Source of the DNA: an uncultured Oscillospiraceae bacterium
Lineage (GTDB): Bacteria; Bacillota; Clostridia; Oscillospirales; Ruminococcaceae
DNA: 64,000 nucleotides
Assembly (NCBI GenBank): GCA_900548355.1
Contig: URKR01000012.1
Location: 1 to 64,000 of the forward strand
Reading direction: 5' to 3'
A model generated the notes under the pieces. That model was not told the origin of the DNA, ran no database searches, and saw nothing but the letters and a program-made list of their open reading frames with translations. Positions 1 to 9,009 of this stretch are shown here, piece after piece. The position numbers and the translations under genes are program-made. The number at the start of each line of letters is the position of its first letter. Position 1 is the stretch's first letter.

Positions 1-2237
1 CCGCAACCCAGCCCGTGCGCCCGGCTGCGCCCCATCGCGCTGAATTCGATGTGGACCTCGGGCCGGATGCATCGACCAAAGCGCTGGAAAACGCGGTGCA
101 GCACGATCCGCTTGAGCGCATCGAGATCGGCCCGGGTGGCACTTTTGGCCTTGACCCGCTTGAACAGCTCAGCCGCCGCAAGAAGCAAACGGCTCCGCCG
201 GCGCCCGCCCCGGCGGAACCGGAGGAAAACTTTGAACTGCACCTGGAGCCCGCGCCGGAAGAAGAGCCCGAGGTGGAGGAGGCGGACGGCGAACTTGACG
301 CTTTGATTGGCCGCGCCATGGCCAACAGCCCCGCGCCGTCGGCCCCCGGCCAGGAAGTATCCGGTGAGATCCGCCTGGATTACCCCGAGCAGGACGCTTT
401 TGCGACGACACTGCAAGTGCCGGCTGAACCGCCCGCGCCGCCTGCGGCTGTGCCGTCGATCCCCACGCTTGGCGGCAGTTTTGACGCAGATGACGAGGAG
501 GAAGACGAGAAACCCTATGACCCGGCCGCCGCAGCCTGGAACGCCGGTATCCCGGTGTCTGACCTGTTGACCGGCCGCGCGCCGGTGCAGCCGATCACCA
601 CCCCGGCCGCCTCCGCGCCCGAACCGGCCCGCCCGGCAGGCACGCTGCGGGTCAGCACGGCGGTGGGCAATTCGGCCAGCGCGCCGATCTCCACCCCACC
701 CAGCGCCGCCAAGGCCGCGCCGGAAGCCCAGAGCCTGGCCGCCTTGCAGCAACAGCAGGAGGTACAGCCCTACTGCTACCCCTCACTCAATCTTTTTAAC
801 GCCAGCCATCCCGAAGACGAGTCCGGCGCGGCGCGGGAGATGAAGCGCAATGCCGATATCCTTGTCAACACGCTGGACAGCTTCGGCGTCAAAACCCGGA
901 TCCTCGATATCTGCCGCGGTCCTTCGGTCACCCGGTACGAGCTGCAGCCCCAGGCCGGCATCAAGGTCAGCCGTATCACAAGCCTGGCTGATGATATCGC
1001 GCTCAACCTGGCCACTGCCGGCGTGCGGATTGAGGCGCCGATTCCCGGCAAACCGGCTGTGGGTATCGAGGTGCCCAATAAAATCCGCTCCACCGTCAAC
1101 ATCCGAGGCGTTTTTGAGGCGCAGAACTACATCAACATGCGTTCGCCCCTCACGATGGCCCTGGGCAAGGATATCGCCGGCCAGGCCCAGGTGGCCGATC
1201 TGTGCAAGATGCCCCATCTGCTGATCGCCGGCTCGACCGGCAGCGGCAAATCGGTCTGTGTCAACTCAATCATCATCAGCTTTTTGTTCCGTTCCGGGCC
1301 GGAGGATGTCAAGCTCATCCTCATCGACCCCAAGGTTGTCGAATTGGCCGAGTACAACGGCATCCCCCATCTGTTGATGCCGGTTGTCACCGAGCCGCGC
1401 AAGGCGGCCGGCGCGCTCGGCGCTTCGGTGGCCGAGATGGAACGCCGCTACAAGCTCTTTGCCGAAAACAACGTCCGCGACATCAAGAGCTACAACAAGC
1501 TTGCCAAACAGAACCCGGTGCTGGAACACCTGCCCTATATCGCCATCATCATCGACGAGCTGGCCGACCTCATGATGGTTGCCGGCAAGGAGGTCGAGGA
1601 CTATATCTGCCGCATTGCGCAGAAAGCCCGCGCCGCCGGCATCCACCTGATCGTCGCGACGCAGCGCCCGAGTGTGGATGTCATCACCGGCCTGATCAAG
1701 GCCAACATCCCGAGCCGGATTGCGTTTGCCGTCTCAAGCCAGATCGATTCCCGCACCATCCTGGATACCGGCGGGGCCGAAAAGCTGCTCGGCAACGGCG
1801 ATATGCTGTTTTTGCCTGTTGGCGCGGCCAAACCCGTCCGTGTGCAGGGCACCTATGTCACCGATGAGGAGATCAGCGCGGTGCTGAATTTCATCAAATC
1901 AACCAGCAGTGAACAGTATGACGAGGAGATGATCGCCGAGATGGAACGCCGCGCCGTGGCCGAAAAGGGCGGCAAAGGCGGCGATGACGACGGCGACAGC
2001 ACCCGCGACCCGATGTTTGAGCAGGCGGTTGAGTGCGTGATCGAGGCCGGCCAGGCTTCGACAAGCCTGCTGCAGCGCCGCTGCAAACTCGGCTACGCCC
2101 GCGCGGCCCGCATCATGGATCAGATGGAGCAGGAGGGGGTTATCGGCCCCTACGAGGGCGCCAAACCCCGCGCCGTGCTTGTGACCAAGGCTCAGTGGCA
2201 GGAGCGAAAGCTCAGCGCCGGCTATGACGAAGCGTAA
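1..2237 (+). CDS. ftsK: DNA translocase FtsK/SpoIIIE family, 5' end outside window
   Basis: ATP-driven DNA pump that clears chromosome ends from the division or sporulation septum. The reading frame is open to the first base of the window, so the N-terminal membrane domain lies upstream; a GTG at 15 is only an internal codon. Visible are a long Ala/Pro/Glu-rich linker (about the first 250 residues), then the alpha/beta motor with Walker A STGSGKS near residue 405 (counted from 15), Walker B IIIDELADLMM, the ATQRPSVDVITG motif, and a C-terminal winged-helix gamma domain that reads KOPS/SRS-type sites. The stop overlaps the start of the next gene by 14 bases, so the two are translationally coupled. 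Whether it is FtsK or SpoIIIE cannot be told without the N-terminus. Confidence 0.95.
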   Translation, partial: ATQPVRPAAPHRAEFDVDLGPDASTKALENAVQHDPLERIEIGPGGTFGLDPLEQLSRRKKQTAPPAPAPAEPEENFELHLEPAPEEEPEVEEADGELDALIGRAMANSPAPSAPGQEVSGEIRLDYPEQDAFATTLQVPAEPPAPPAAVPSIPTLGGSFDADDEEEDEKPYDPAAAAWNAGIPVSDLLTGRAPVQPITTPAASAPEPARPAGTLRVSTAVGNSASAPISTPPSAAKAAPEAQSLAALQQQQEVQPYCYPSLNLFNASHPEDESGAAREMKRNADILVNTLDSFGVKTRILDICRGPSVTRYELQPQAGIKVSRITSLADDIALNLATAGVRIEAPIPGKPAVGIEVPNKIRSTVNIRGVFEAQNYINMRSPLTMALGKDIAGQAQVADLCKMPHLLIAGSTGSGKSVCVNSIIISFLFRSGPEDVKLILIDPKVVELAEYNGIPHLLMPVVTEPRKAAGALGASVAEMERRYKLFAENNVRDIKSYNKLAKQNPVLEHLPYIAIIIDELADLMMVAGKEVEDYICRIAQKARAAGIHLIVATQRPSVDVITGLIKANIPSRIAFAVSSQIDSRTILDTGGAEKLLGNGDMLFLPVGAAKPVRVQGTYVTDEEISAVLNFIKSTSSEQYDEEMIAEMERRAVAEKGGKGGDDDGDSTRDPMFEQAVECVIEAGQASTSLLQRRCKLGYARAARIMDQMEQEGVIGPYEGAKPRAVLVTKAQWQERKLSAGYDEA

Positions 2238-3216
2238 GCGCAGCCCCCGCCGCCCCACGGCGGCCGGGGTTATCGGCTGTGTGGTCTGCGGCGCGGTGCT
2301 GGCCGGCGCGTCCTATCTGATCGAAGCGTGCGGCGGCATCGGCTTTGTGCCCAGCTGGGAGCAGCTGGCAACCTGGCTCGGCGTGCCGGTTGGCGGGCCG
2401 GACGCCGCCGACCTTGCCGAAGGCGATGCGACGGTTACCTTTTTCGATGTCGGCCAGGGTGACAGCGTGCTGGTTGCGAGCGGGGCGGATACCTGCCTGA
2501 TCGACGCCGGCACCCCCGATGCGGCCGACAGCCTGGTGGCAATGCTCTACGCCGCCGGGGTGACGGAACTTGACACGATGGTGATGACCCACCCGCATGC
2601 CGACCACCTTGGCGGCATGGTGCGGGTGCTGCAATCGATCGAGGTCGAAACTCTTGTCACTCCGCCGCTTTCGGAGGACGAGCGCGCCTCCGCTCAGGTG
2701 GCCGAGGTGCTCGAATGGGCCGATACGACCGGCACGGCCGTCGTCACCGCAGCCGACGAGATGACGATTGCGGTCGGCGATGGAACCCTGACCGTGCTGA
2801 TGGCTGGCCTGCCTGGAGCCGACGACGTCAACAACGAATCCCTCTGCCTGCGGTATTCCCTCGGCGATTTCGCCTTCCTCGATACCGGCGACGCCGAGGC
2901 GGATGCCGAGGAAGCGCTCGCGGCGCGCTGCGGTTTCGGGTTGCGCTGTACCCTGTTCAAGGCCGGCCACCATGGGTCGTCCACCTCCAACAGCGAAACG
3001 CTGCTTAGCTTGGCCCGGCCGGAAGTTGCCGTTGTCAGCTGCGGGCTGGACAACGAATACGGCCACCCGCACGCCGAAGTGCTTGACCGCTTCGCCGCCT
3101 ACGGCGTCGAGGTGCTGCGCACAGACGAGCAGGGCAGTGTTACAATTGCCGCCGAAGCAGACGGCAGCTGGCGTTGGCTTGGCGATGAAGCTGACCAGGC
3201 GGCGCCGGCGGCCTGA
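2224..3216 (+). CDS. ComEC/Rec2-type metallo-beta-lactamase-fold protein (standalone)
   Basis: Protein of 330 aa with a basic N-terminus, one hydrophobic segment (residues 14-34) and an exported-looking metallo-beta-lactamase domain. The metal ligand motif HPHADH is at 123-128, FDVGQGDS at 74-81 and the KAGHHGSS motif at 246-253, as in the C-terminal hydrolase domain of ComEC. The competence-channel membrane domain of full ComEC is absent, so this is one of the small free-standing ComEC-like hydrolases common in Clostridia, possibly a nuclease or phosphodiesterase acting outside the membrane. ATG at 2224 overlaps ftsK by 14 bases. Fold is sure; substrate is unknown. Confidence 0.85.
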   Translation: MTKRKRSPRRPTAAGVIGCVVCGAVLAGASYLIEACGGIGFVPSWEQLATWLGVPVGGPDAADLAEGDATVTFFDVGQGDSVLVASGADTCLIDAGTPDAADSLVAMLYAAGVTELDTMVMTHPHADHLGGMVRVLQSIEVETLVTPPLSEDERASAQVAEVLEWADTTGTAVVTAADEMTIAVGDGTLTVLMAGLPGADDVNNESLCLRYSLGDFAFLDTGDAEADAEEALAARCGFGLRCTLFKAGHHGSSTSNSETLLSLARPEVAVVSCGLDNEYGHPHAEVLDRFAAYGVEVLRTDEQGSVTIAAEADGSWRWLGDEADQAAPAA

Positions 3217-3248
3217 CTTCCTTTACTGACAAACAGAAGGTGTTACTT

Positions 3249-4118
3249 ATGCAGATCTCCCAGATGTTCCGGCGCAAGCCCTGCGTCTTTTCGATCGAAT
3301 GTTTCCCCCCGAAGCAAACCACACGCTTCGCCGCCATGCAGGATACCCTGCGCGCAATGCAGGCCCTGCACCCCGATTTTATCAGCGTGACCTACGGCGC
3401 CGGCGGTTCGGCAGGCGGCGTCTCCACCGTCGAGGTCGCCCGCTTCTTAAAGCAGGAACTCGGCGTCGAGCCGCTGGCCCACATCCTCTGCATGGGCAGC
3501 GACAAATCTTCGGCCAAAGCCCTGCTCGATGAGCTCGAGGCGGCCGGCGTGACCAACGTGCTGACACTGCGCGGTGACCGCACCCCGCTGCGGCCCGAAA
3601 GCCCCGATTTCGCCCACGCCTGCGACCTGGCAGCCTTTGTCTGGCAGCAGAAACCGGAGTTTGACATCCACGCCGCCTGCTACCCCGAAGGCCACCCCGA
3701 AGCGCCGAGCCTTGCCGCCGATGTCGCCAACCTGCGCTATAAGCAGGAGGCCGGGGCCTCGCACCTGCTGACCCAGCTCTTCTTTGATAACGGCAAGTTC
3801 TACCGCTTTTTGAACCTCGCGCGCCGCGCCGGCGTCACGCTGCCGGTCTCGGCCGGCGTCATGCCGATCGTGCGCCGCAGCCAGATCGAGCGCACCGTCG
3901 CGCTCTCAAGCGCAAGCCTGCCTTCGGCCTTCACCCGGATGATCGCCCGTTGGCAGGACGACCCCGAATCGCTGCGCAAAGCCGGCATCGAGTACGCGGT
4001 CAACCAGCTGCGCGATCTGATCGAAGGCGGGGCCGACGGCATCCACCTCTATGCAATGAACGACGCCGCGGTGGCCGCCGCTATCTATGACGGCGTCCGC
4101 GACCTGCTGGAGGGCTGA
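3249..4118 (+). CDS. metF: 5,10-methylenetetrahydrofolate reductase
   Basis: Reduces methylene-THF to methyl-THF with FAD, supplying the methyl donor for methionine synthase, which is encoded two genes on. The 289-aa product shows the family signature near the N-terminus (SIECFPPK), the YGAGG loop, LTLRGD and the LLTQLFFD motif. I chose ATG 3249, eight bases after AGAAGG, over an in-frame GTG at 3240. Length is normal for the short bacterial form. Stop is followed at once by the next ATG (4120), so it is cotranscribed with the activation protein and metH. Confidence 0.95.
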   Translation: MQISQMFRRKPCVFSIECFPPKQTTRFAAMQDTLRAMQALHPDFISVTYGAGGSAGGVSTVEVARFLKQELGVEPLAHILCMGSDKSSAKALLDELEAAGVTNVLTLRGDRTPLRPESPDFAHACDLAAFVWQQKPEFDIHAACYPEGHPEAPSLAADVANLRYKQEAGASHLLTQLFFDNGKFYRFLNLARRAGVTLPVSAGVMPIVRRSQIERTVALSSASLPSAFTRMIARWQDDPESLRKAGIEYAVNQLRDLIEGGADGIHLYAMNDAAVAAAIYDGVRDLLEG

Positions 4119-4119
4119 G

Positions 4120-4779
4120 ATGAACTACCCCTACGCTCCGGCCGACCGCGCGCTTGTGCTGCGGTATCTCGGCGCCGCCGGCTGGACGCCGGATTCTGCC
4201 ACCGCCGCCCTGCTTGAGGAAGCCGAGCGGCTCGTTGCCCGGGCGGCCCCCCCGCGCGGGGTCTGGCGGGTGCTGCCCGCCGCGCCGGGGCTTGATCTCT
4301 CTCGCGCCGGGCGGGACATCGCCCGCCACCTGGCCGGCTGCGAGGGCGCGGTCGGGCTGGCCGCAACGCTCGGGGCCGGGGTGGACGCACTGCTGCGCAC
4401 CCTCGAAGTATCCGACATCGCGCTCTGCGCGGCGGCGGACGCGACGGCATCGGCCGCCATCGAAAAGGTCTGTGACGCCGTCGAGGCGGACGCCAAAGCC
4501 TGGGCGGCAAATCAGGGGCGGTATCTGACCGGCCGGTTTTCGCCGGGCTACGGCGATTGCCCGCTCAGCTTGCAGCCGGCGCTCTGCCGTGCGCTCGATA
4601 CGCCGCGCGGCATCGGCCTGGCCCCTACCCGCGATAACCTGCTGACCCCGCGCAAAAGCGTGACCGCGATCCTTGGCCTAGCCGACCACCCGGTCACCGG
4701 TGCGCGGGCCGGCTGCGCCCGCTGCCTGCTGCGCGAAACCTGCGCCTATCGGAAGAGAGGGACGACCTGTGAAACTTGA
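4120..4779 (+). CDS. Methionine synthase reactivation-domain protein (MetH activation domain as separate subunit)
   Basis: A 219-aa protein resembling the C-terminal AdoMet-binding activation domain of cobalamin-dependent methionine synthase. The diagnostic stretch RFSPGYGDCPLSLQP (about residues 144-158) followed by GIGLAPT matches the family; two Cys pairs close the protein (CARCLLRETC), perhaps a metal site. Cobalamin oxidised to cob(II)alamin must be reductively methylated by AdoMet, and the neighbouring MetH lacks this domain, so the two polypeptides should work as one enzyme. ATG 4120 lies one base after the metF stop; its 3' end overlaps the metH start at 4769. Confidence 0.85.
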   Translation: MNYPYAPADRALVLRYLGAAGWTPDSATAALLEEAERLVARAAPPRGVWRVLPAAPGLDLSRAGRDIARHLAGCEGAVGLAATLGAGVDALLRTLEVSDIALCAAADATASAAIEKVCDAVEADAKAWAANQGRYLTGRFSPGYGDCPLSLQPALCRALDTPRGIGLAPTRDNLLTPRKSVTAILGLADHPVTGARAGCARCLLRETCAYRKRGTTCET

Positions 4780-7171
4780 GGAACTGTTAGACCGCCGCCA
4801 TTTTGTACTGCTGGACGGCGGCATGGGCACCCAGCTGCAGCAGCGGGGCCTTGCGCCCGGCGCGCTGCCCGAGCTTGCGGCCTTCACGATGCCCGAAACC
4901 CTGACCGCCATCCACCGGGACTACGCCCGCGCCGGTGCTGACGTCCTGCTGGCCAACACCTTCGGCGCCAACGAGGGCAAGCTCGCCGATACCGGTTACA
5001 CGGTGGCCGAGACGGTCGGCGCCTCGATCGCCTGCGCCAGAGCGGCCGCGGCCGAGACCGGCGCGTTGGTCGCGCTTGATATCGGCCCGCTGGGCGAGCT
5101 GCTCGCCCCGGCCGGCTCGCTCGGGTTTGAGGAAGCCGTTGCCCGGTTTGCCTCCGTTGTGCGGGCAGGTACTGCGGCCGGGGCCGACCTCATCGTCATC
5201 GAGACGATGACCGACCTCTATGAACTCAAGGCCGCACTGCTCGCCGCCAAGGAAAACAGCGCTCTGCCGGTGCTCGCCTCGATGAGCTTTGAGGCCCGCG
5301 GCCGCACCTTCACCGGCTGCACGGTCGAGAGCTTCGGCATCACGGCAGTCGGCCTTGGGGCGGATGCGGTCGGCATCAACTGCTCGCTCGGCCCGGCCGA
5401 AATCCTGCCCTTTGCCAGACGGCTCTGCCGGGTTGTGCCGGCCGGGATGCCGGTCTTTGTCAAGCCGAACGCCGGCCTGCCCAACCCGGACGGCAGCTAC
5501 AACCTTGCCCCCGATGATTTCGCCGCGGCCATGCGGGAATACCTTTCAACCGGTGTCTCGATCGTCGGCGGCTGCTGCGGCACCACGCCGGCCACGATCG
5601 CCGCGCTGAAGACCGAATTTGCCGGCCACACCCCGGCCGCCAAGCTGCCGCTGCGGGCCAGCCGGCTCTGCACGCCGGTGCGCTGCGTCACGGTGGAGGG
5701 CATCACGGTGGTGGGCGAGCGGATCAACCCCACCGGCAAAAAGCGGCTGCAGCAGGCTTTGCGGGAAGGGGACAGCGCCTACGCCTGCGCCCAGGCCGTC
5801 GCCCAGGCCGAGGCCGGGGCCGAGCTGCTTGACGTCAACGCCGGCCTGCCCGGCATTGATGAAGCGGCAACGCTCGAGCGCCTTGTCACCGAACTGCAGG
5901 CCGTCACCGATCTGCCGCTGCAGCTCGATTCCACCAAGCCCGAAGCCCTGGCCCGCGCGCTGCGGCTCTATAACGGCAAACCGATTGTCAACTCGGTCAA
6001 CGGGGAAGAAAAGTCCCTCGCCGAAATTCTGCCGCTGTGTAAAAAGTACGGCGCGGCCGTTGTCGGGCTGACGCTCGACGAAAACGGCATCCCGCCCACG
6101 GCCGAAGGCCGGCTGGCGGTGGCCCGCAGGATCGTCGCGGCCACCGACGCCGCCGGCATCCCGCGGGAGGACGTCTACATCGACTGCCTGACCCTGACCG
6201 TCTCGGCCGAACAGGCCGCGGCAGGCGAGACGCTGCGCGCCCTCTCGCTTGTCAAACAGGAACTCGGGGTGCGCACGGTGCTCGGCGTCTCGAACATCAG
6301 CTTCGGGCTGCCATGCCGCGGGTTCATGAACACAACCTTCCTGACCCTCGCGATGCAGGCCGGGCTTGACCTTGCGATCCTCAACCCCAACACCCCTGAG
6401 ATGATGGCCGCCGTGCGCGCCTACCGCGTGCTGACCGGCCAAGATCAAAACTGTGCCGACTATGTCGCGGCCTATGCCGGCCGGCAGGTGCAGACGGTTG
6501 CGATGGCGAACGCGCCGGCCGCCGCAGCCCCCGCGCCCGCGGCGGACCCGCTGTACGAGGCGATCCGCCGCGGTCTCAAGGCCGAGGCCGGCGCGGCTGC
6601 GCGCGAGGCGCTCAAAACCACCGACCCGCTCGAGCTCGTCAACCACACCCTGATCCCGGCGCTCGACGCGGTGGGGGACGGGTTCGAGAAGGGCACCCTC
6701 TTTCTGCCGCAGCTTCTGCAGGCGGCCACGGCGGCCCAGGCCGCGTTTGAGGCGGTCAAGGCGGCGCTCGCCGCTTCGGCCGCGCCGAGCGCTGCGCGCG
6801 GGCGGATCGTCATCGCGACGGTCAAGGGTGATATCCACGATATCGGCAAGAACATCGTGCGGGTCATCCTTGAAAACTACGGCTACGAGGTCACCGACCT
6901 CGGCCGGGACGTGCCGCCTGAGCGGGTGGTTGAAGCCGCCCGAAAGACAGGCGCGCCGCTTGTCGGCCTTTCGGCGCTGATGACGACGACGGTGCCCGCC
7001 ATGCAGCAGACGATCGCCACGCTGCGCGAAGCCGGCCTGCCCTGCCGGGTCATGGTGGGCGGCGCGGTGCTCACCCCTTCCTATGCCGCACAGATCGGGG
7101 CGGATTACTACGCAAAAGACGCCAAAGCGGCCGCCGATATCGCGCGCCGGGTTTTCGGCGGGGAAGGGTAA
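4769..7171 (+). CDS. metH: Cobalamin-dependent methionine synthase, lacking activation domain
   Basis: Transfers the methyl group of methyl-THF to homocysteine through B12. The 800-aa product has the homocysteine methyltransferase barrel (1 to about 310; Zn ligands in GINCSLGP near 205 and GGCCGTTP near 268), a pterin-binding barrel (about 325-590; GERINPTGKK), and a cobalamin module with cap helices and the DIHDIGKN motif near 688-695 whose His ligates cobalt. The C-terminal AdoMet activation domain of E. coli MetH is missing and is supplied by the preceding gene. The start is GTG 4769 after GGAAGAGAGG, inside the end of the previous gene; an upstream GTG/ATG-like start would have no ribosome site. 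Confidence 0.95.
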   Translation: MKLEELLDRRHFVLLDGGMGTQLQQRGLAPGALPELAAFTMPETLTAIHRDYARAGADVLLANTFGANEGKLADTGYTVAETVGASIACARAAAAETGALVALDIGPLGELLAPAGSLGFEEAVARFASVVRAGTAAGADLIVIETMTDLYELKAALLAAKENSALPVLASMSFEARGRTFTGCTVESFGITAVGLGADAVGINCSLGPAEILPFARRLCRVVPAGMPVFVKPNAGLPNPDGSYNLAPDDFAAAMREYLSTGVSIVGGCCGTTPATIAALKTEFAGHTPAAKLPLRASRLCTPVRCVTVEGITVVGERINPTGKKRLQQALREGDSAYACAQAVAQAEAGAELLDVNAGLPGIDEAATLERLVTELQAVTDLPLQLDSTKPEALARALRLYNGKPIVNSVNGEEKSLAEILPLCKKYGAAVVGLTLDENGIPPTAEGRLAVARRIVAATDAAGIPREDVYIDCLTLTVSAEQAAAGETLRALSLVKQELGVRTVLGVSNISFGLPCRGFMNTTFLTLAMQAGLDLAILNPNTPEMMAAVRAYRVLTGQDQNCADYVAAYAGRQVQTVAMANAPAAAAPAPAADPLYEAIRRGLKAEAGAAAREALKTTDPLELVNHTLIPALDAVGDGFEKGTLFLPQLLQAATAAQAAFEAVKAALAASAAPSAARGRIVIATVKGDIHDIGKNIVRVILENYGYEVTDLGRDVPPERVVEAARKTGAPLVGLSALMTTTVPAMQQTIATLREAGLPCRVMVGGAVLTPSYAAQIGADYYAKDAKAAADIARRVFGGEG

Positions 7172-7201
7172 CGCCAACACGAAAAAAATCCGCCGTACCC
7201 C

Positions 7202-7231
7202 TTGACTTTGCCGGGGGCTTTGTGGTAACAT
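7202..7231 (+). promoter_or_regulatory. Promoter of rpmG-secE-nusG-rplK-rplA
   Basis: TTGACT (7202-7207), 18-base spacer, TAACAT (7226-7231). It is the only good promoter in the 169-base gap after metH. The transcribed leader of about 100 bases can fold: TTGCGGGC (7245-7252) pairs with GCCCGCAA (7287-7294), and GCGCTTTTT with AAAAAGCGC inside it. Confidence 0.65.
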
Positions 7232-7340
7232 GATATCACCTCTTTTGCGGGCTTTATTTTTGTGCGCTTTTTTCCGTACAAAAAGCGCCCGCAAGCACGA
7301 GGGAGGCTGAATCAACCGTTATATTGGAGGTGCCGAACGA

Positions 7341-7490
7341 ATGACTGTTAAAATCACCCTCGCTTGTACTGAGTGCAAGCAGCGCAACTACAACAAGGAA
7401 AAGAACAAGAAGAACAATCCCGATCGTCTCGAGATGAAGAAGTACTGCCGTTTCTGCAAGAAGCACACGGTTCATCGCGAAACCAAGTAA
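7341..7490 (+). CDS. rpmG: 50S ribosomal protein L33 (zinc-binding form)
   Basis: A 49-aa protein with four cysteines in two CxxC pairs (9/12 and 36/39), the zinc-containing C+ form of L33. The end HTVHRETK is typical. ATG 7341 follows TTGGAGGTG with normal spacing. It is the first gene of the rpmG-secE-nusG block, the usual order in Firmicutes; the tRNA-Trp often found between rpmG and secE is not here. Too short to be listed by many gene finders. Confidence 0.97.
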   Translation: MTVKITLACTECKQRNYNKEKNKKNNPDRLEMKKYCRFCKKHTVHRETK

Positions 7491-7506
7491 AAAGGAGCTT
7501 TGAACA

Positions 7507-7806
7507 ATGGCTGATAAAAAAGCGGCAGCTGAGACCGCGGCCAAGGCTTCGGAGCAGAAAAAGGCCAGCAAGGACACCGGCAAAAAGAAACCCTCTCTTC
7601 TTGACCGCGCTAAAGGGTTCTTTGGCCGTATCGCCAAGTATTTCAAAGATACAAAGAGCGAGCTGAAAAAAGTTGTCTGGCCCAGCCGTAAAGATGTCAG
7701 AACCAAAACCATCACCGTTGTCGTCGTCGTGCTGATCGCTGCGGTGGTGCTGATCCTGCTGGATCTGGCGTTTGGCGGCATCATCCACCTGCTCATCGGC
7801 GCGTAA
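7507..7806 (+). CDS. secE: Preprotein translocase subunit SecE
   Basis: A 99-aa single-span SecE: a charged, Lys/Ala-rich extension (1-35), an amphipathic helix, the conserved ELKKVVWPSRKDV motif (about 57-69) and one membrane segment rich in Val/Ile (73-95). It clamps SecY in the translocon. It lies 16 bases after rpmG and 33 before nusG, in the same transcript. The extended N-terminal region is longer than in Bacillus SecE (about 60 aa) but common in high-GC Clostridia. Confidence 0.95.
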   Translation: MADKKAAAETAAKASEQKKASKDTGKKKPSLLDRAKGFFGRIAKYFKDTKSELKKVVWPSRKDVRTKTITVVVVVLIAAVVLILLDLAFGGIIHLLIGA

Positions 7807-7839
7807 ACGCCGTGTCTTGCTACGCGGAGGCGAACCCAG

Positions 7840-8379
7840 ATGGCTGAACAAGCATACTGGTATGTGGTGCATACCTATTCCGGCTATGAAAACAAGGTCG
7901 CGCAGGACCTGATGACGATGGTCGAAAACCGCCGTCTGCAGGACCTGATCTGCGATGTCAAAGTCCCCACCGAAACCGCCCTGGAAGATGTGCTGGACAA
8001 GCAGGGCAACAAGATCGGGGAGAAAGAAGTCCAGCACAAGGTCTATCCTGGCTATGTCTTTGTCAAGATGGTGATGAACGACAACACCTGGTACATTGTG
8101 CGCAATACCCGCGGTTGCACCGGTTTTGTCGGCCCGGCTTCCAAGCCGGAACCCCTCTCGGAGGATGAAGTCGCCAAGCTCGGCGTCGAGATGGTGGCCG
8201 AGCCCTCTGTGGATTATGAGGTGGGCGACACCGTTGAGATCACCGCCGGCCCGATGGCCGGTTCGGTCGGTACGGTCGAATCGATCGACAAATCCGCCCG
8301 TAAGGTTCAGGTTAAGATCACGATGTTTGGCCGTGAAATTCCGGCCGAACTCGAACTGCACCAGGTCAAGCTGCTGTAA
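7840..8379 (+). CDS. nusG: Transcription termination/antitermination factor NusG
   Basis: A 179-aa NusG with the N-terminal NGN domain (WYVVHTYSGYENKV at the start, the YPGYVFVKM core, then RNTRGCTGFVG) and a C-terminal KOW domain (about 125-179; VGDTVEITAGPMAGS). It binds RNA polymerase and modulates pausing and coupling to the ribosome. ATG 7840 follows ACGCGGAGGCGA. It precedes the L11/L1 genes as in most bacteria. Confidence 0.97.
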   Translation: MAEQAYWYVVHTYSGYENKVAQDLMTMVENRRLQDLICDVKVPTETALEDVLDKQGNKIGEKEVQHKVYPGYVFVKMVMNDNTWYIVRNTRGCTGFVGPASKPEPLSEDEVAKLGVEMVAEPSVDYEVGDTVEITAGPMAGSVGTVESIDKSARKVQVKITMFGREIPAELELHQVKLL

Positions 8380-8464
8380 AGCGCTTGCCGAACCTGGGGC
8401 AGGGTCCGCAGTTTTTGGTAAAAGCCGGGCGATACCGGTTTTTATAGGGTGTTTTCAAACACCC

Positions 8465-8500
8465 GTGGGAGGCCTCTTGCCAGAGGCCGCAACTCACCAC
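8465..8500 (+). promoter_or_regulatory. Putative L1-binding rRNA-mimic leader upstream of rplK
   Basis: The element reads GTGGGAGG (8465-8472) ... CACCAC (8495-8500) around a perfect 7-bp hairpin, GGCCTCT (8471-8477) with AGAGGCC (8482-8488). GTGGGAGGC ... ACCAC is the sequence that closes the L1-stalk base of 23S rRNA, so this copy in the mRNA would let ribosomal protein L1 repress its own operon. The SD of rplK starts 8 bases further on. Assignment rests on similarity by eye and on known L1 autoregulation in other bacteria. Confidence 0.6.
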
Positions 8501-8523
8501 AAATTTTGGAGGTGCAAAATAGT

Positions 8524-8949
8524 ATGGCACAGAAAATTACTGGCTACATTAAGCTGCAAATCCCCGCTGGCAAAGCGACGCCGGCCCCGCCCGTCGGCCC
8601 GGCTCTCGGCCAGAAGGGCGTCAACATTATGTCCTTCACCAAGGAATTCAACGAGCGTACCAAGAACCAGATGGGCATGATTATCCCTGTCGTCATCACG
8701 GTGTACGCTGACCGTTCCTTCAGCTTCATCACCAAGACCCCGCCGGCCCCCGTCCTCATCAAGAAGGCTGCCGGCATCGAGACCGCTTCCGGCGCGCCCA
8801 ACAAGAACAAGGTCGGTTCCATCACCCTGGCCCAGGCCGAGGAGATCGCCAAGACCAAGATGCCTGACCTCAACGCCGCTTCGCTGGAAGCCGCTGTCAG
8901 CATGATCAAGGGCACTGCCCGCAGCATGGGCGTCACCGTCGAAGGTTGA
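8524..8949 (+). CDS. rplK: 50S ribosomal protein L11
   Basis: A 141-aa L11: N-terminal domain with the Pro-rich segment [16 protein letters not shown] that contacts the GTPase centre, and a C-terminal rRNA-binding domain ending in [13 protein letters not shown] 8524 follows TTTGGAGGTG; the open frame continues upstream to 8449 but without a ribosome site. A 144-base untranslated gap after nusG carries the L1-site candidate described separately. Confidence 0.98.
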   Translation: MAQKITGYIKLQIPAGKATPAPPVGPALGQKGVNIMSFTKEFNERTKNQMGMIIPVVITVYADRSFSFITKTPPAPVLIKKAAGIETASGAPNKNKVGSITLAQAEEIAKTKMPDLNAASLEAAVSMIKGTARSMGVTVEG

Positions 8950-8965
8950 TAGGTTTTTGAAGAAC

Positions 8966-8993
8966 TGTGGGAGGATATTTCCGATACACCACA
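8966..8993 (+). promoter_or_regulatory. Second putative L1-binding mimic between rplK and rplA
   Basis: TGTGG (8966-8970) pairs with CCACA (8989-8993), enclosing GAGGATATTTCC with a GGA/TCC mini-stem. GTGGGAGG ... ACCAC recurs exactly as in the rplK leader and in the L1 region of 23S rRNA. It lies directly in front of the rplA Shine-Dalgarno (TGGAGGAATG), where bound L1 would block initiation. Confidence 0.6.
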
Positions 8994-9009
8994 CATGGAG
9001 GAATGACGA

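Noticed and set aside
5546-7315. 589-aa open frame on the minus strand over metH
   Set aside because: Shadow of a GC-rich gene: Arg/Gly/His-rich product, no ribosome site, and metH clearly codes on the plus strand.
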